Assembly: GCA_963682175.1 (NCBI GenBank)
Contig: OY821784.1
Span: 30,609,621-30,673,620 of the forward strand
Direction: 5' to 3'
Length of the DNA: 64,000 nt
DNA from: Triglochin maritima
Taxonomy: Eukaryota > Streptophyta > Magnoliopsida > Alismatales > Juncaginaceae
The position numbers and the translations under genes are program-made. Shown here piece by piece: positions 9,184 through 21,640 of this stretch. A model generated the notes under the pieces. It was not told the DNA's origin and made no database searches. It was given only the letters and a program-made list of their open reading frames with translations. Positions within the stretch are counted from its first letter, which is position 1. Each line of letters begins with the position of its first letter.

Positions 9184-11727
9184 CTAGCCTCCGCTACCAC
9201 TTGGTAACGTCAAAATCGGTGCTGTAGTCAGTCGCCTCTTCAGCTCCTGGAAACCGTCCTCGCACTTCTGGGACCAAACAAACTTGACACCCTTCTGTGT
9301 CAAAGCCGTCAGTGGGGAAGCAAGTCTGGAAAAGTCCTGAATAAACCGACGATAATAACCTACTAAGCCCACAAAACTCCTGATCTCAGACACACTGGTC
9401 GGAGCTCTCCACTGAGTCACAGCCTCGACCTTCTCTGGATCCACAGAAATCCCGTCTGCTGACACTACATGTCCCAGAAAGGCCACCCGATCTAGCCAGA
9501 AATCACACTTCTTGTACTTAGCATAGAGCTGCTGATCTCTCAGAATGCTAAGCACAATCCTCAGGTGCTCCCGATGCTGCTCTCTGTCTGGTGAGTATAC
9601 CAGTATATCATCCACGAAGACAATCACAAACCTGTCGAGATACGGCTGGAAGGTCCGATTCATCAGATCCATAAACGTTGCTGGTGCATTCGTCAGTCCA
9701 AACGACATCACCAAAAACTCATAATGCCCGTACCTCGTCCTGAACGCTGTCTTCTGGATATCTGCATCCCGAATTCTCAACTGATGGTAACCGGATCGCA
9801 GATCGATCTTCGAAAAGACCCTCGCTGACTGCAACTGATCGAAAAGATCCTCGATCCTGGGTAAAGGATACCGATTCCTAATGGTAACCTTATTCAACAT
9901 CCGATAATCAATACACATCCTCAGCGAGTCATCCCTCTTCTTCACGAAGAGCACTGGAGCTCCCCAGGGTGAAACACTGGGCCTGATCAAACCTGAATCC
10001 AGCAGATCCTGCAACTGCTTCTTCAGCTCAGCTAACTCCGCAGGCGCCATCCTATACGGAGCCTTCGACTGTGGTGTAGTCTCTGCTACCAGATCAATAC
10101 CAAACTCGATCTCTCTGTGAGGTGGTAACCCGGTGATCTCATCAGAAAATACCTCAGGAAAATCCTGAACAACCTTGATATCCTCCAACTTCTTCACCTC
10201 AGAATCTGGCACCACTAGCGTCGCTAAGAACGCTCTACAACCCTGGTGAATCATCCTCTGAGCCTTCACTGCCGAAACCCAAATCCGACCATCTCCACTC
10301 TTAGTCCCTCTGATCAGCAAATCAGGAAGACCCTTCCTCGAGATCAGAATCTTCTTCTCTCGGCACAAGACCCGAACATCGTACTGGGACAGCCAATCCA
10401 TCCCAAGTATGACATCGAAGTCTACCATCGGTAATAAGACCAGGTCTGCCGGGAACTCCTGGTCTCCCGAAGCAACTGTGGCGCCGGGGAGGAAGCTCCC
10501 CACAATGCCCACCAAACCCAAGGGTGTGCTGACTTCCAACGTGGCAGTCAACATCGCAGGGGTACGACCTAACACGCTCGCAAACTGCTCAGAGATGAAC
10601 GAGTGTGTGGCCCCACAGTCGAAAAGCACTCTAGCAATCAACCCATCAACATAAAGCGTACCTTCCACCACAGCGATGGCGTCTCTAGCCTCCTCCGCCT
10701 GGATGGTGAAGACACGTCCCACACTCTTCCCCTGCTGGGAGGGTGCAACTGGTCGACTCGGTCCCGCTCCACTAGCTAAGGAGGAACCCGGTCGTCCACT
10801 AGGTCCGCCTGACCTACTCGGGCAGGAACGAATAAAGTGACCCATCTGGCCACAACCATGGCACGCACCTGATCGAGCCCCACACCCGCGCCCGGGGTGA
10901 ACTCTACCGCACTGCCTGCACTGCCCTGAATACTGAGATCCACCACTATCAATCCGGGGCCTCTTGCCCGGATTTCCCGAAATCTGATCTCCAGGTCGCA
11001 CACTGGTCTTCGTCTGCACCTTCCTGGCCTCTACCGTCTCCTGGTAGTCCTGCTCCATGATCGTCGCAAACTTCACTGCATCAGCTAAAGTCTGCGGCAT
11101 ACTCGTGGTCATACGTGACCTGAACTGTGGCCTCAACCCTCGGATAAACTTTCGAGCTCTCTGCTCCGGTGTCACATAAGTATCCGGGCAGTAACACTCC
11201 AGGGCGTGAAACCTGCTAATATAGGCCGTCAGCGTCATCTCTCGCTGCTCGAGTGCCAGGAACTCCTCCTTCTTCCTATCCCGCGCATGCTGGGGAAAAT
11301 ACTGCTGGTTGAACTCCGCGAGGAATTCCTCCCAGCCCACCTCCTCGCTGTCCTCAAACACAACAGCTGACGTGGACCTCCACCAGTTGGTCGCCTCACC
11401 ATCCAACACATAGGTGGCCAGGTCCACCTGCCTCTCAGAAGGACAACCGATCGCCCTGAAGATCTTCCGGATCTTGAAGACCCAATCCTCAGCTACCTCT
11501 GGCTCACCACTGCCATCGAAGGAAGGAGGGTGTTGTCGCATAAACCGATCCAGCACTGCCCCCGCCCCTGCCTGCTCGGCCTGCTCAAACTGGCGCTCAA
11601 GAAACTCGCCCAGCCTACCAAAAGTCCCTTGAAGGGTCCTCCTCTCCTCCTCCTCTCTGTCCTCCCTACCAGTCTCCTCACTGGCGCCCCTATAACGTGA
11701 AGGTGGCCTCACACGTCTCGGAGCCAT
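9184..11727 (-). pseudogene. Element B Gag-protease-reverse transcriptase
   Basis: 847 residues starting at an ATG near the PBS. The retrotransposon Gag (capsid-like) domain covers about residues 60-230. Two zinc knuckles follow: C270, C273, H277, C282 and C289, C292, H297, C302. The aspartic protease motif is DCGATHSF near residue 373. Reverse transcriptase spans about 540-750 with the catalytic FVDD at 704-707, followed by the connection region ([10 protein letters not shown]). The frame ends at a TAG just before RNase H, so the usual single gag-pol frame is interrupted once here. In the family the polyprotein packages and copies the RNA. Domain calls are firm; function is unlikely because integrase is deleted and two stops are present. 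Confidence 0.9.
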
Positions 11728-11845
11728 CTACACAAGAGGACAGGAAACGACAATGAATTAATGATTATGAATGAATGTATGATGAATGGAAACTAATGCA
11801 AGACCTCTAAGGTGGTTTCATTGGACAAGCACACCGAGACCGAAA

Positions 11846-11857
11846 GCTCTGATACCA
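11846..11857 (-). promoter_or_regulatory. Primer binding site of element B (initiator tRNA-Met)
   Basis: On the minus strand TGGTATCAGAGC follows the 5' LTR after three bases (att). This matches the 3' end of plant initiator tRNA-Met, the usual primer of Ty3/gypsy chromoviruses, and fixes the LTR border at 11861. Confidence 0.92.
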
Positions 11858-11860
11858 AAT

Positions 11861-13530
11861 TGTAACGCCCCGAAACAGCGGAAAATTTAAAACTTTAAAC
11901 AGATAAAGAATTAACACAGGGGACGTCACCAAACCACGAGTTCATATATATATAATATGAAAAGCTGTACAATACAAGAGTCAAGGATGATTACAACCCA
12001 ACACAAAAGATATACAACACATATACAAGGGAAGATCATCCACCTCGAAGAACCAAAAGAGACAGGATCTGGTCTGGGTGCTCCTGTCCGCAGTCACCAC
12101 CTCCTACTGACGTGTACGACCTGACATAAACATGAATATGCCTGAGTTTCCCGTGGGAAACCCCGTATGCCAAACCCCTAAATTATGAATATAAAATGCG
12201 TAATGAACATGAAATGAAATGAAATGCAGTAAAACACAACAGTCTTCCGTGCACACCAGGCACAACCGAACACATCGGCCCCGGGTCTCAAAGGTCCTCT
12301 CACCCCAACCCCTCAAACACACGTGCACACAAGGCACCCGCTCCTCAGAGACACAACAACACCGTGCACACAAGGCACCCGCTCCTCAGAGCCACAACAC
12401 GACCCTCCTCTCAGGCCGGCAATGTCTGTACCGTCGCCCCAAAAAAGGCCGGAGACCCGTTGCCCTCGAGGCGGATCCAACAACACACGGCACAAGCATC
12501 CACATGCAAAACAGTGCCCAACGGTCGAACGGAAGACCCCAACCGGTCGACCGAACACCATAACTATTCCTCAGAATAACCGAAATAACGTCCAACCGGT
12601 CGAACGACTCTCAAATCACGGTCGACCGAAATCCAACAGGGAAAAATCCTCTCTCGCTCAAAAGCACCAACGGTCGAACGACCCTCAGGTCACGGTCAAC
12701 CGAAAACAACCAGGGAAATTCCCCAACAAAACCGCACTACACGGTCGACCGAAACCACATTTCCGGTCGACCGGCCAATAAGTTAACTTAAACGTCGGTC
12801 GAACGAAGTCAATGAGCGGTCGACCGTTTAGATTGTCAACGCCCCCAACCGACCTACAACAGTGCTCTTCGGTCGACCGGCAAAGGGGACCCGTTCGACC
12901 GAAAACACACAGAGCATAACTCCCTTGGTAAAACGCACCACCGGTCGACCACTCGAAGAGTATCGTTCGACCGGTGCAAGGGTTTTCCGCCCAAAACACA
13001 CTACGACCGGTCGACCGCGTCAACGCGCCGGTCGACCGTTGCAGAGCAGAAATGCTGCTGCAAGGTTCTAGACGAGCCTTCCGGCCTACCGTCGGCCACT
13101 CCAACCCTCGCAAAGGCTAAAAGGAGATCTACACTAAAGCTTGACATAGCTTAAGGCTTGAAGAAGCCTTTGAAGAACCCCGGCGAGCGCTTCCTCGCAA
13201 AACTCCTCTTCTCCGGCCAAAACCCGAACCCGATCCGTTTCCTCCGGCCGCACGATCCGGCGAGCCTCGAATCACACGATCCGGCGAACCTCGAGCTCCT
13301 CCTCACCTCAGAGAGCTGCTAACACGCGAGAGGGAGAGAGACTTGAGAGAGAAACGAGTGAGAGAGAGTGAGAGACAAGTGAGAGTGAGAGGAGAGAGAT
13401 CCAACCTTATATACTCCACCTCCTCAATCTCCACCATCCATCACAACTCCTCCCATCCATCTCAGCCCTCCATCTCCTCCTCCCCTAAGCCTCCACCTAA
13501 ACACAATTAGCAAAGGATTAGGATGTAACA
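11861..13530 (-). repeat. 5' LTR of element B
   Basis: Full-length LTR of 1670 bp with TG/CA-type ends and TATA-like sequence at about 13407-13413. It carries about nine copies of GGTCGACC between 12540 and 13040, several paired with one-arm variants such as ggtcgaacg. The segment 12410-12690 is absent from the sister LTR. Confidence 0.9.
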
Positions 13531-14025
13531 CTTAAGTTCGTAAAAGACCTTCGTTTCCTAGCCACCTCAAATTTACGTGAAGCTTCTACCCATTCAGATG
13601 TGCCAGGAGTTAACCCACATTCTCTATCCATTTCCAAACAAGCTTGCACGCTATAAAGTGTAGCACAATCGGATCTCTCCTTCAACACCATAGCGACTGA
13701 CTTTAAACCATCGCGAAGCACCTTGGCCGAAGGAGCTATCCTTACTCTTCTTTTCTTATCGTCCTCTTGTACCACATCATCTGTAGGCATTGGGTTAGTC
13801 TCATCAGTTCCTTCTCCGGAGTCGCATGTGTCCACCTTTTCCTGACCACTGTGGTTGATATGGTGGGATGAGGCATTGCATTTTGATAGTAGTGTGGTTT
13901 TTGTCCCTCTCTCATTGGGGTTGAAGAGTAGGTCCTCGTAAGAAACATCACGCCCATAAATCATTTCAAGTTCGTGCTCCCATTGAATTGGTTCTTGCTT
14001 AAAATTTTCAAGATTGAAGAGTCCC
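13531..14025 (-). pseudogene. PIF/Harbinger ORF1 (SANT/Myb-like DNA-binding protein), 3' exon
   Basis: The minus-strand frame contains QWEHELEMIYGRDVSYEDLLF, a basic patch KKRRVRI, and a C-terminal region (CLEMDRECGLTPGTSEWVEA, then FEVARKRRSFTNL) like the tail of plant Harbinger ORF1 / L10-interacting Myb-like proteins. An acceptor-like ATTTTAG lies upstream near 14026. The frame crosses the target site of element B and would end at a TAG at 7016-7018, so B is inserted about 30 bases before its stop. ORF1 proteins help the transposase bind DNA. The N-terminal SANT domain is not clear, and the copy is disrupted. Confidence 0.6.
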
Positions 14026-14029
14026 TAAA

Positions 14030-14894
14030 ATAGGATGAATCAAGGATTATAAGTAAGCTATATTTATAAGATTTTCATCGATTCAAAAGAAAACACTTTC
14101 ATGTAGAATGTTATCGTTGCATTTTCTTTACACCAATCATCATCCATAAAAACCATGCATCGCTCCTCATCCTACCCTTTTCTAGTTTGCCTTTGCAACC
14201 ACTTCGGAGTAGCAAATTCCCTCTTCACATTCTCCCAATAGTTTTATGTGATCCCACTTGTACTAAACCCAAGACTCACGATGAAAATTGGTTACCATAT
14301 TTTGCCTTCCTTCGTTATTCAAAACAGACGATGGTTTGGTACCGGCTCAGACTTCGTCAAGCACCAATCGGATAAAAAGTTCATGCCTCCTTTTTGTCTA
14401 GTTGGCCATCTTTGGTTTTACCGTTGCAGTGTCACTAACTACAACGTGCCCTCCATGAATGACACTTGCTAGTTCATTTTGGTTAGATGCTCTTTCGAGT
14501 GTGGGAGCGTCATCCACGCTTAAAATTTGGGAGCTCAATTTGGCGGACCTGACCGCTTCCTCGTACGACAATTGATAGGGCACCAACATGCCCCAATGAT
14601 CAGATTGATGAATGGGCTGAGAGGTAGTACGACCTTTCCTCATACGTACTACAATTGCTAAACTGCAAGAAGGAATTTATGATAGCATTAAAGGTCAACA
14701 ATGGAAACGCAAATTACTCTACAATTTAAAAATAATAAGAAATACAAAAGACAATATTCATGGGACATCAATGTAATCAATATCTGAAAATCATAACTCA
14801 TTTCCATTTCCAGTTTTACATAAGTACTCATATTTCACACAACCTCACACTCTATTCCCGGCAATGTCATCTCGAATACGATCCCTAATTGTTG
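14030..14894. other. Internal Harbinger sequence between ORF1 and transposase
   Basis: It probably includes upstream exons of ORF1 on the minus strand: one frame near 14190-14230 reads YWENVKREFATPKWLQRQ. An 81-residue minus frame (14398-14643) has no recognised product. Splice structure could not be resolved. Confidence 0.3.
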
Positions 14895-15150
14895 TCATGG
14901 GGTGTCATCCCGCACTCCCAGTGCAGTATGTAAGTCCACGTCTATATGGTCAACATTTGTGAGATTTGGGTTGCTATATTCCTCTATAAGTTTGTCATTC
15001 CGTTCATCGATGATGAAATTGTGCAACGCCTTTGCCACGACAACTATTTTCACTTGTGTCTCTAAAGGGAAGAGTCCCATCTTCCTCAACGTTGCCCACC
15101 TTTTCTTTAGGACCCAAAAGCTCTTTCTATTACATTCATTAAGGAGGTGT
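14895..15150 (-). pseudogene. PIF/Harbinger transposase, C-terminal fragment
   Basis: The minus frame reads NVIERAFGVLKKRW, then MGLFPLETQVKIVVV and ALHNFIIDE, the typical C-terminal end of the DDE_Tnp_4 (Harbinger) transposase, where E of NVIER is the usual third acidic position. Only about 80 residues remain, because element E is inserted at 15151; the rest would lie beyond E, outside the window. It sits upstream of ORF1 on the same strand. Confidence 0.8.
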
Positions 15151-16698
15151 TGATTAGTAACATATCATACATCGCATTCATGCTATATATCTTTTATTTT
15201 ACCCAAATTTTGTGCTACTGAGTGTTTATTTGTGGTGTTTTAGGTGTTAGGTAACAAAGAAGACAAAGAAAGAGAAAAGGAGTGAAATGAAAGAAGAAAA
15301 GACTCAAATGAAGCAAATTGGACATGTTTGCATAAGGACCCATTTGCAAATCAAGAAGGACCCAGATGAAATCCAAAGGGACCTGAACGCACAAAAAGCA
15401 TTTCGGGCGTAAAAATCTTTCAATACCATCATCTAGAGGAGTATTTGGGGAATTAAGACCAAACAGGCTCAAACCAGCAGACCACGAGTGCACCCCACGT
15501 GCAAAATACAGAACTTAAGCTCCTGGAAGAAATCGGGCGGATCATACCAATCTGATCCGCCAATGGTGGAGTTTCATCTGCCTTTGGCGGATGAAATTGG
15601 TCCAAATTATCCCCAATTTATCCAGTGGCTCGAGTCAGATTAGTAAGGTGCACCAGAACTTAGGAAAATCAATTTCAGTCGTTGGATTGCTCCCATAATC
15701 ATCTACACCACACTTTCTTCTATAAATAACATGGTTTTTCTTCCTTTCCACTACTTCTCCACCTCCACCATTAGAATAACTTAGGTTTTACCCAATTTGG
15801 GCAGTAGAGAAAGGTGGGCTTTGAAGCTTGTAATGTTTCTCTTTTGCTAATCTAAATGTAGATTTGGATTCCTCTTGTCATTAACTTTATTTCTATCCAA
15901 TTAGTTTTGATTTTGTTGGTTAGTTTTCTAGTTAGAATTTTATTTCATGTTTAGTCTTAATCTCTTGCTTTTCATGCTTGTTATTATGATTAGTGAGTAG
16001 ATCTACCTCATTTGGGGTAGAGGTGATGTAGATTATGTGATGTGTTAGTTATGGGTTCTTCTTATCTTGTGTCAATTCATATGCTTAATGTAGATCTATG
16101 CATGTAACTTGCTAAAACTTGTATTAGATGGGATAATGGCCACACTAGGTACTCGTCTTGTGCTAGATCTAGAGTTTATCTTGTTGCTTGTAAATGATCA
16201 TATTGTTATGGTAAACGACTTATTATGTATGGATGCTTGATTAGTAGAGAATGCGTGAATGCATTGAGTTGTATGGATGGTTAACTGATGTCCTAATGTC
16301 CACACTAGGTACTTAGTTCATTCTTGAGAATCCAAAGTGTATCTTAACTTCATGTCTAACTATATTAGTCATGTATTCATGTAAATGTAGTTGATGTTAA
16401 TTAGACTCCACACTAGTTTCTATTTGATTTCACCTACTTTACACACGTGTGCCTCATGTAATCAAGAACCACTCACACAAAACACAAATACCTACACACC
16501 TCTACTCCATGGGTTTAGTTTAATTGTTCATTAATTCATTATTTAGTGTAGTTAGTTTAGTATAATTCCCTCGTTCTCCTCTCATTTCCCACTCGAGTAT
16601 GGTAGTCACAACAACACTCACAACTCCTTGAGGTTGAACTCATATTTTCCAAGTCTTCATCGACGTCATGCATTTGCGGTTATTAAAATGATCAATCA
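15151..16698 (+). repeat. 5' LTR of element E
   Basis: Starts TGATTAGTAACATATCATAC, matching the U3 start of D (seen inverted at 52735) and of the E 3' LTR at 56378. A TATA box (tataaata) lies at 15721-15728, after a pair of palindromes at 15554-15570 and 15575-15593. It ends aaaatgatcaatca just before the PBS. Length 1548 bp. Confidence 0.82.
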
Positions 16699-16704
16699 AG
16701 TTTT

Positions 16705-16722
16705 TGGCACCGTTGCCGGGGA
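16705..16722 (+). promoter_or_regulatory. Primer binding site of element E (tRNA-Asp)
   Basis: TGGCACCGTTGCCGGGGA matches the complement of the plant tRNA-Asp 3' end at 17 of 18 positions (A for G at the fifth). tRNA-Asp priming is typical of Athila elements. It lies six bases after the LTR end, the same spacing as in A, D and F. Confidence 0.9.
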
Positions 16723-17173
16723 GTTTGTCGTAGTCGTTGTTGTTTCCACCATTTCGGTGGGTTTTTCTTACATTTTCCTTTCATTCTTGTTACTGGATGG
16801 GGAACTAAGTGGACAGGGGAGCTTAGCTGAGGGAACCAATCATGCAAGAGGAGTTTGGGGACCAGATTCCTCAAAAATCTGCCAGTGGCGAATTTGGTGA
16901 GCCTGTTTCATTTTCTGTTTTAGCAGTAGCTCCTTCTTGTTATTCCTAGTTGATATCTGCCACTATCCACTTCATATATGCTTTGTTTTAATGTCAAAAA
17001 TTAATTGCATGTGCATATCCCCCTCTTTTAGACAACTTGGATACTAAAACTTAAAGCAAATGAGTAGATGAATGTCATCTAGGTCATGCACCATACATAG
17101 ACCTTGCACGCATATTGTCTTTTATTTGCTTTACCTTCTTGTTGTCAATTGTTGGCGTGAGAATGACACCTTC
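16723..17173 (+). other. Leader of element E, first part
   Basis: Untranslated leader between PBS and Gag. At about 16875-16895 a degenerate copy of the leader palindrome (tctgccagtggcgaatt) is visible. The leader is interrupted by solo LTR C1 and resumes at 19172-19727, where it matches the leaders of A, D and F ('tcatcac', 'gggttgtccca', 'ggtgaggcatt'). Confidence 0.6.
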
Positions 17174-19166
17174 TGTAGGATTTCGTGCTCTATACTTGTG
17201 TATATTTTTTAAAAAAATTAACAAGCATTTAGGAACGATTTTCATATTTTCAATAAATTTTCATGTTCAAAACATAGACTCTACATTTAATATTTGTATC
17301 CTACATAAATATTAAATTGTATGCAATAAAATCATACCCACAAGGTTCTCTAAAACCTTTTTGAAGATCCGGAGTCGCGTTGCACTTGAATCGCCTCGGA
17401 ATTCCTCGAAGTGTTCACCAAACTCTAAACAAGATTTAGAGAGAAAGGAGCTAGTCAATCAATCTATAATTCAATACTAGAATCTAGCCAATTACCCCTT
17501 GCATTCTCTTGAGAATTTAATCTCTCAAAACCTCAACTAATAAGGGAATTTTCTGATGGATATGGTGGAGAAATATGGAGAGAAGAATTTGGCATTGATA
17601 TATATTAACAATGAGGATAAGAGGGTCCTATTTATAGGACTTCCTCAAAACCTATTCATGTGCAACCCACTTGCACATGATTCCTTGTTAATAGCTCCTC
17701 TAATCCAATCATATTTTGATACATAATCATTCCTTAACCTCCTCTGATCGAATTGGAACAATTCCACCCATGATCAAAGAAAATTCTCTAATTAACTCAT
17801 GCAAAATCCTGGGCAAACGGTTGAACGAATCGGCCAACCGGTCGACCGTTTGGTTATCTAGAAAAGTTTCCTGATAATTCCGGTCGAACGAAATGCCCCA
17901 CCGGTTGACCATTTCACAACAAGAAAAGTTCCTATTATTTTCGGTCGAACCGTGCATTCAACCGGTCAACTATTTTTCAAAAACCAGAAATTACTGTTCA
18001 CACAGGGCGACTGTTTTGCACTATTTTTTGCCCTTGTCAAATTTTGGATTAATATGCAACAAAAATTGACCTTTGGATTTTAGCAAATTTATATTTTATA
18101 ATGTTTAGGATCACATTATACTATGTAACGTATTATCATATATAATGTCAAACATTATATGTCATAATATATTCACATCTCATATAAATTTATTAATTAT
18201 TCTAACCATGTCGTAATCACGACATATTTGATATTAATATTTTACCACATGTATCACAATACATCATATGAAATGTAAAATCAAATTCCTTGTTTCCCAG
18301 ATCTGTGGTGTGACTTATAGGAGGATCTAAGTTATATTGGCAATGATATAAAACACATTATATCATAAATTATAAGTGATATCTAGCTACACATTATAGT
18401 TACCCAAGTAACAAAGATGTTTTGCTCACTCGAACTAAATACGGTCCATTTAGTGATATGTATATTACTTGTGTCCATCCCTTGCCTCATGATATTGAGA
18501 ATATTATACAAAGTAGAATTGTGTCATCTTTGTAATATATATTCATTTCTTGATCTCTCAAGCTAATTATAAATATGTAACTATACACAAGTTACATTGT
18601 TCATGGGGCCCAGCAACATCATCACTCAAGTCAATAGGGGCGATGATAATCTTTTGACATATCAACTTTTACATCACAAGTTATGTATAATCAACTAATA
18701 CCTTTATCATTATACTCATTGACAGTTTTTGATAATAATCAAATTATACATTCCTTATGTGAAAAGATATAGGTTTCATATCTTAGGATTCAAACACAAT
18801 GAAATATTAATAACACAAACACAATTCCATAATGTTTCATTTGTTAGGTCAATCCAATATATGAAAGAAACATTTTCCATTTCATATACTCATTTTGTTA
18901 GATATTTGTAGAGCTACAATATCTCTCTTAACCAACACGACAATCTTAACTCGGTAACTAATGTTCCATGTCAATTACCATGAGTGTGAACTAATTTTGA
19001 TTTATGTAAATCATTATCTTTTAGAGCTCTATAGTTAAAGACCAAGAGCCTCTTACTTAACTCTTCCAAAAGACAAATACATTTAATCAAGGAACAAAAT
19101 GATCAATACATTCATTTCATAATAAAAGACATTTAAAAGTAAAACTTTTAGAACACATTCTTTTCA
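17174..19166 (-). mobile_element. C1: solo LTR of family C (minus orientation)
   Basis: Plus-strand left end tgtaggatttcgtgc is the reverse complement of the family-C 3' end (gaaatcctaca); the right end ttctaaaag/cattcttttca is the inverted 5' end. Flanks ccttc (17169-17173) and ctttc (19167-19171) form a duplication with one mismatch. A TATA-like tatttatagg (minus CCTATAAATA) is at 17631-17640, and decayed GGTCGACC motifs sit just upstream of it at 17810-17970. Length 1993 bp. No internal region is present. Confidence 0.8.
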
Positions 19167-19727
19167 CTTTCTTCACTCATTCATGCATTTGTTAGTAATG
19201 TTGCACTAGAACAAGAGTGAGGTGAGTGTTTGATTGCTAGCTTAGGGATCAAACTACCCAAAGGGGGGTTGTCCCAGTGAAAGATAAGGTGTGGGATTTC
19301 ATCACCATTCCTTCGCCCCAAAAATCACACTAATCAAAATCCTTAATCTAAAATCAAGTAGACATTGGCCACTAGGATTCGGGTACACTTAGGAGACAAT
19401 ACCATTTTCGACGTCATGGCCTGAATGTCGTCGTTTACTTAGTTACATTGAGACTTTTGGGACTTCCGAGTCTTGATTTTCTCATTCAGCTTTGCAACCT
19501 TCGGCCAAGGGAGGTGAGGCATTCATGAGTGTGGGGAGCCACGGTTAGGCATTTCTAGTTTAAGGACCCATAGCTAGCCCAAGCTTGTTTGAGTCGTGTT
19601 TGCTGGATTAGGCTTTGACCCTCACCTTTACCCACGTTAGCTCTAAGGATTCTTCCATTCTCTTCTGACTCTTCTCCTGATCCCCATTCTGCGTTATAGT
19701 CTCCTCCTCTGATTACACCTTCTATTT

Positions 19728-20613
19728 ATGTGTGGTTGTCGAGTCGAGTTGAGCACTTTTATGCGAGGTTGGACTCGTCTTGGTGAGAGTGCTCGGCTTG
19801 AGAGAGTTGATCCTATTGTTGAGATGGATGGTCTTGGTGATCGTCCCTCTCCGTTTTGAGCTCCTTTGGAGCACGAGGCGTTGTCGTCTCTTTAAGGTGG
19901 AGGAGATCGGGTTCCATACATGGAGTTCGTCGGTCCACTTCCACCACCATGTAGACCATCTCCTCCTCCAACTAGGGAGGAAGAGGGTCCCAGTCGGGAT
20001 CAAGTTATGGGAGTACCACCACCCTTAGCTCAACAGGATTGACCGTTGACTTTGTGGGAGCAGACCCATCGTGTTCGGGTCGCGCAACTATCTTGCATAG
20101 TTCTCCCCCTGCATGTGTGAACAACTATGAATTAAAACCTCAATATGTGAGCATGCTTCCTTCCTTCACCACAAATAAGGAGGATATGTATATCTTTATA
20201 ACTGAATTTGAGGATATGCTCCATGTTCAAGCTTCAATAGTTTGACAGGATTCTATCCGATTGAGGATAATTATTTTCGCATTGAAGGATAATGTGAAGA
20301 AATGGATGTACAACCTCCCGGCAAACTCGATTCGGTCTTGGGATGACTTTGTAACAACCTTTCTGAAGAGATTCTTCCCCCAAAGGAAGACTCAACATTT
20401 ATGGCCCCGAATACATCAAATGTATCAGACTAAGACCGAATCATTTTATGCTTTCTTTGAGAGGTTCAAGGACCTTCTCTTGTAGTGTCGTCATCATGGA
20501 TTTGAGTTGTGGCAGTTGTGCCAGATTGTTTATGAGGGCCTCAACTACAGCATCCGTACATTGTTGGAGTTGTTGTGTTAGGGTGATTTCCATATGAAAC
20601 TTATTGATGAGGC
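19728..20613 (+). pseudogene. Element E Gag, piece 1 (capsid region)
   Basis: The ATG at 19728 corresponds to the Gag start of element A. The frame is degenerate but keeps the A-type capsid landmarks NNYELKPQYVSMLPSFTTNK, FALKDNVKKWMYNLPA, SWDDFVTTFLKRFFPQRKTQ and FELWQLCQIVYEGLNY, with in-frame stops (for example TGA at about 20243 and TAG at about 20483). It ends at the duplication gaggc (20609-20613), where C2 is inserted; the frame resumes at 41761. The capsid domain would form the particle in intact elements. Confidence 0.85.
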
Positions 20614-21199
20614 TAAAAGGAATGTGTATTCTAAAAGTATTCTTTTATGTCTTTTATTATGAATTGACTGAATAAATTTTTTGTTCATTGATTAATGTAT
20701 TTGTCTTTTGGAAGTGTTAAGGAAGAGACTCTTGATCCTTAACCGTAGAGCTCTAAAAGATAATGGTTTACATAAATCAAAAGTAATTCACAATCATGGT
20801 GATTAACATAGAATATTAATTTTCCGAGATAAGATTGTCATGTTGGTTAAAGGATGTTGTGTCTCTACAAATATTTTAACATGAGTATATGAAATGGAGA
20901 ATGTTTTCTTTCGTATATTGTTGCACCACCACCATACATATATATATATGGCAGTATTAGAATGAGACCATGTCTCAATTTAATATAATGAGACCACAAA
21001 CATGCACCATCAAGATCAAATCCAACGGTGTAAGATGAAAAGGGTAATTTCGTAATCTCTCGGTCTCCTTCTTCCTCCCCTCCCTCCTTCCTTCCTTCTT
21101 TCCCAATAGCACACATCCCGTCCTCCTTCTTCCTCCTCTCCTTCGGTCATTCCCAATCACACCTAACCAAGCGTGACGCCTCCAGCTACCTTCCAAAAG

Positions 21200-21640
21200 A
21201 TGTCAGAGTTGGCACGTCTTCGATCTCCGATCTCGTCGTCTTTTTTCCAAATCCAAATCCAGGTCTCGTAATCTTGTTTGACTTGTTTATTTTATTTTAT
21301 TCTATGTGCTCTTGATATTGGTGTGATTGCTGCTATGTCTTTAATGGATCATTTGTCCCCTTTATAACTCATTATGCATTCGTTAAGCACTTTCTACACA
21401 TTTTCGCAGAAAGAAACAGAGAGGTAGATTTTGTTTACTATATTGTATTTTCCCTCTTTTTGCTTCTGATTTGTAGAAATCTAGGGTTTTGTCAGACTAG
21501 ATTGTGGAGAGATCAGGTACATGTGAGTTGTTGCCTTGATTTCTCTCCCTATTTTCGTTTCCATTTAACTCAGTCGTGCAAATCCTTGCCAGTTGTTTTC
21601 TATTTGGACCCCTAGTAATACAAGTGGATTGACATGTGTT
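21200..21640. other. Gene-like leader fragment of unknown origin
   Basis: A pyrimidine-rich stretch (21050-21160) is followed on the plus strand by a short ATG frame (MSELARLRSPISSSFF) at about 21200, a donor-like aggtctcg and, near 21475, an acceptor-like tttgtag. It looks like a plant 5' UTR with a first intron, possibly a captured gene fragment or part of an LTR. I do not recognise the gene. It borders the broken end of the CACTA-2 transposase near 21645. Confidence 0.2.

Larger units (their letters stand above)
7049..13530 (-). mobile_element. Element B: Ty3/gypsy chromovirus-like retrotransposon with deleted integrase
   Basis: The element is bounded by TGTAACGCC at 7049 and GATGTAACA at 13530 and by the perfect duplication cttaa (7044-7048 and 13531-13535). 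Order on the minus strand: 5' LTR, PBS for initiator tRNA-Met, Gag-protease-RT-RNase H, then an abrupt join from the start of integrase into the 3' LTR. The Gag double zinc-knuckle pattern and the PBS fit the Tekay/Del branch of chromoviruses, but the chromodomain that would prove it is absent. It is inserted in the 3' part of a Harbinger ORF1. With integrase gone it cannot move on its own. Confidence 0.9.

Noticed and set aside
16628..16900. 90-residue plus frame across the E primer binding site
   Set aside because: It overlaps LTR end, PBS and leader, which explain the sequence; no domain.
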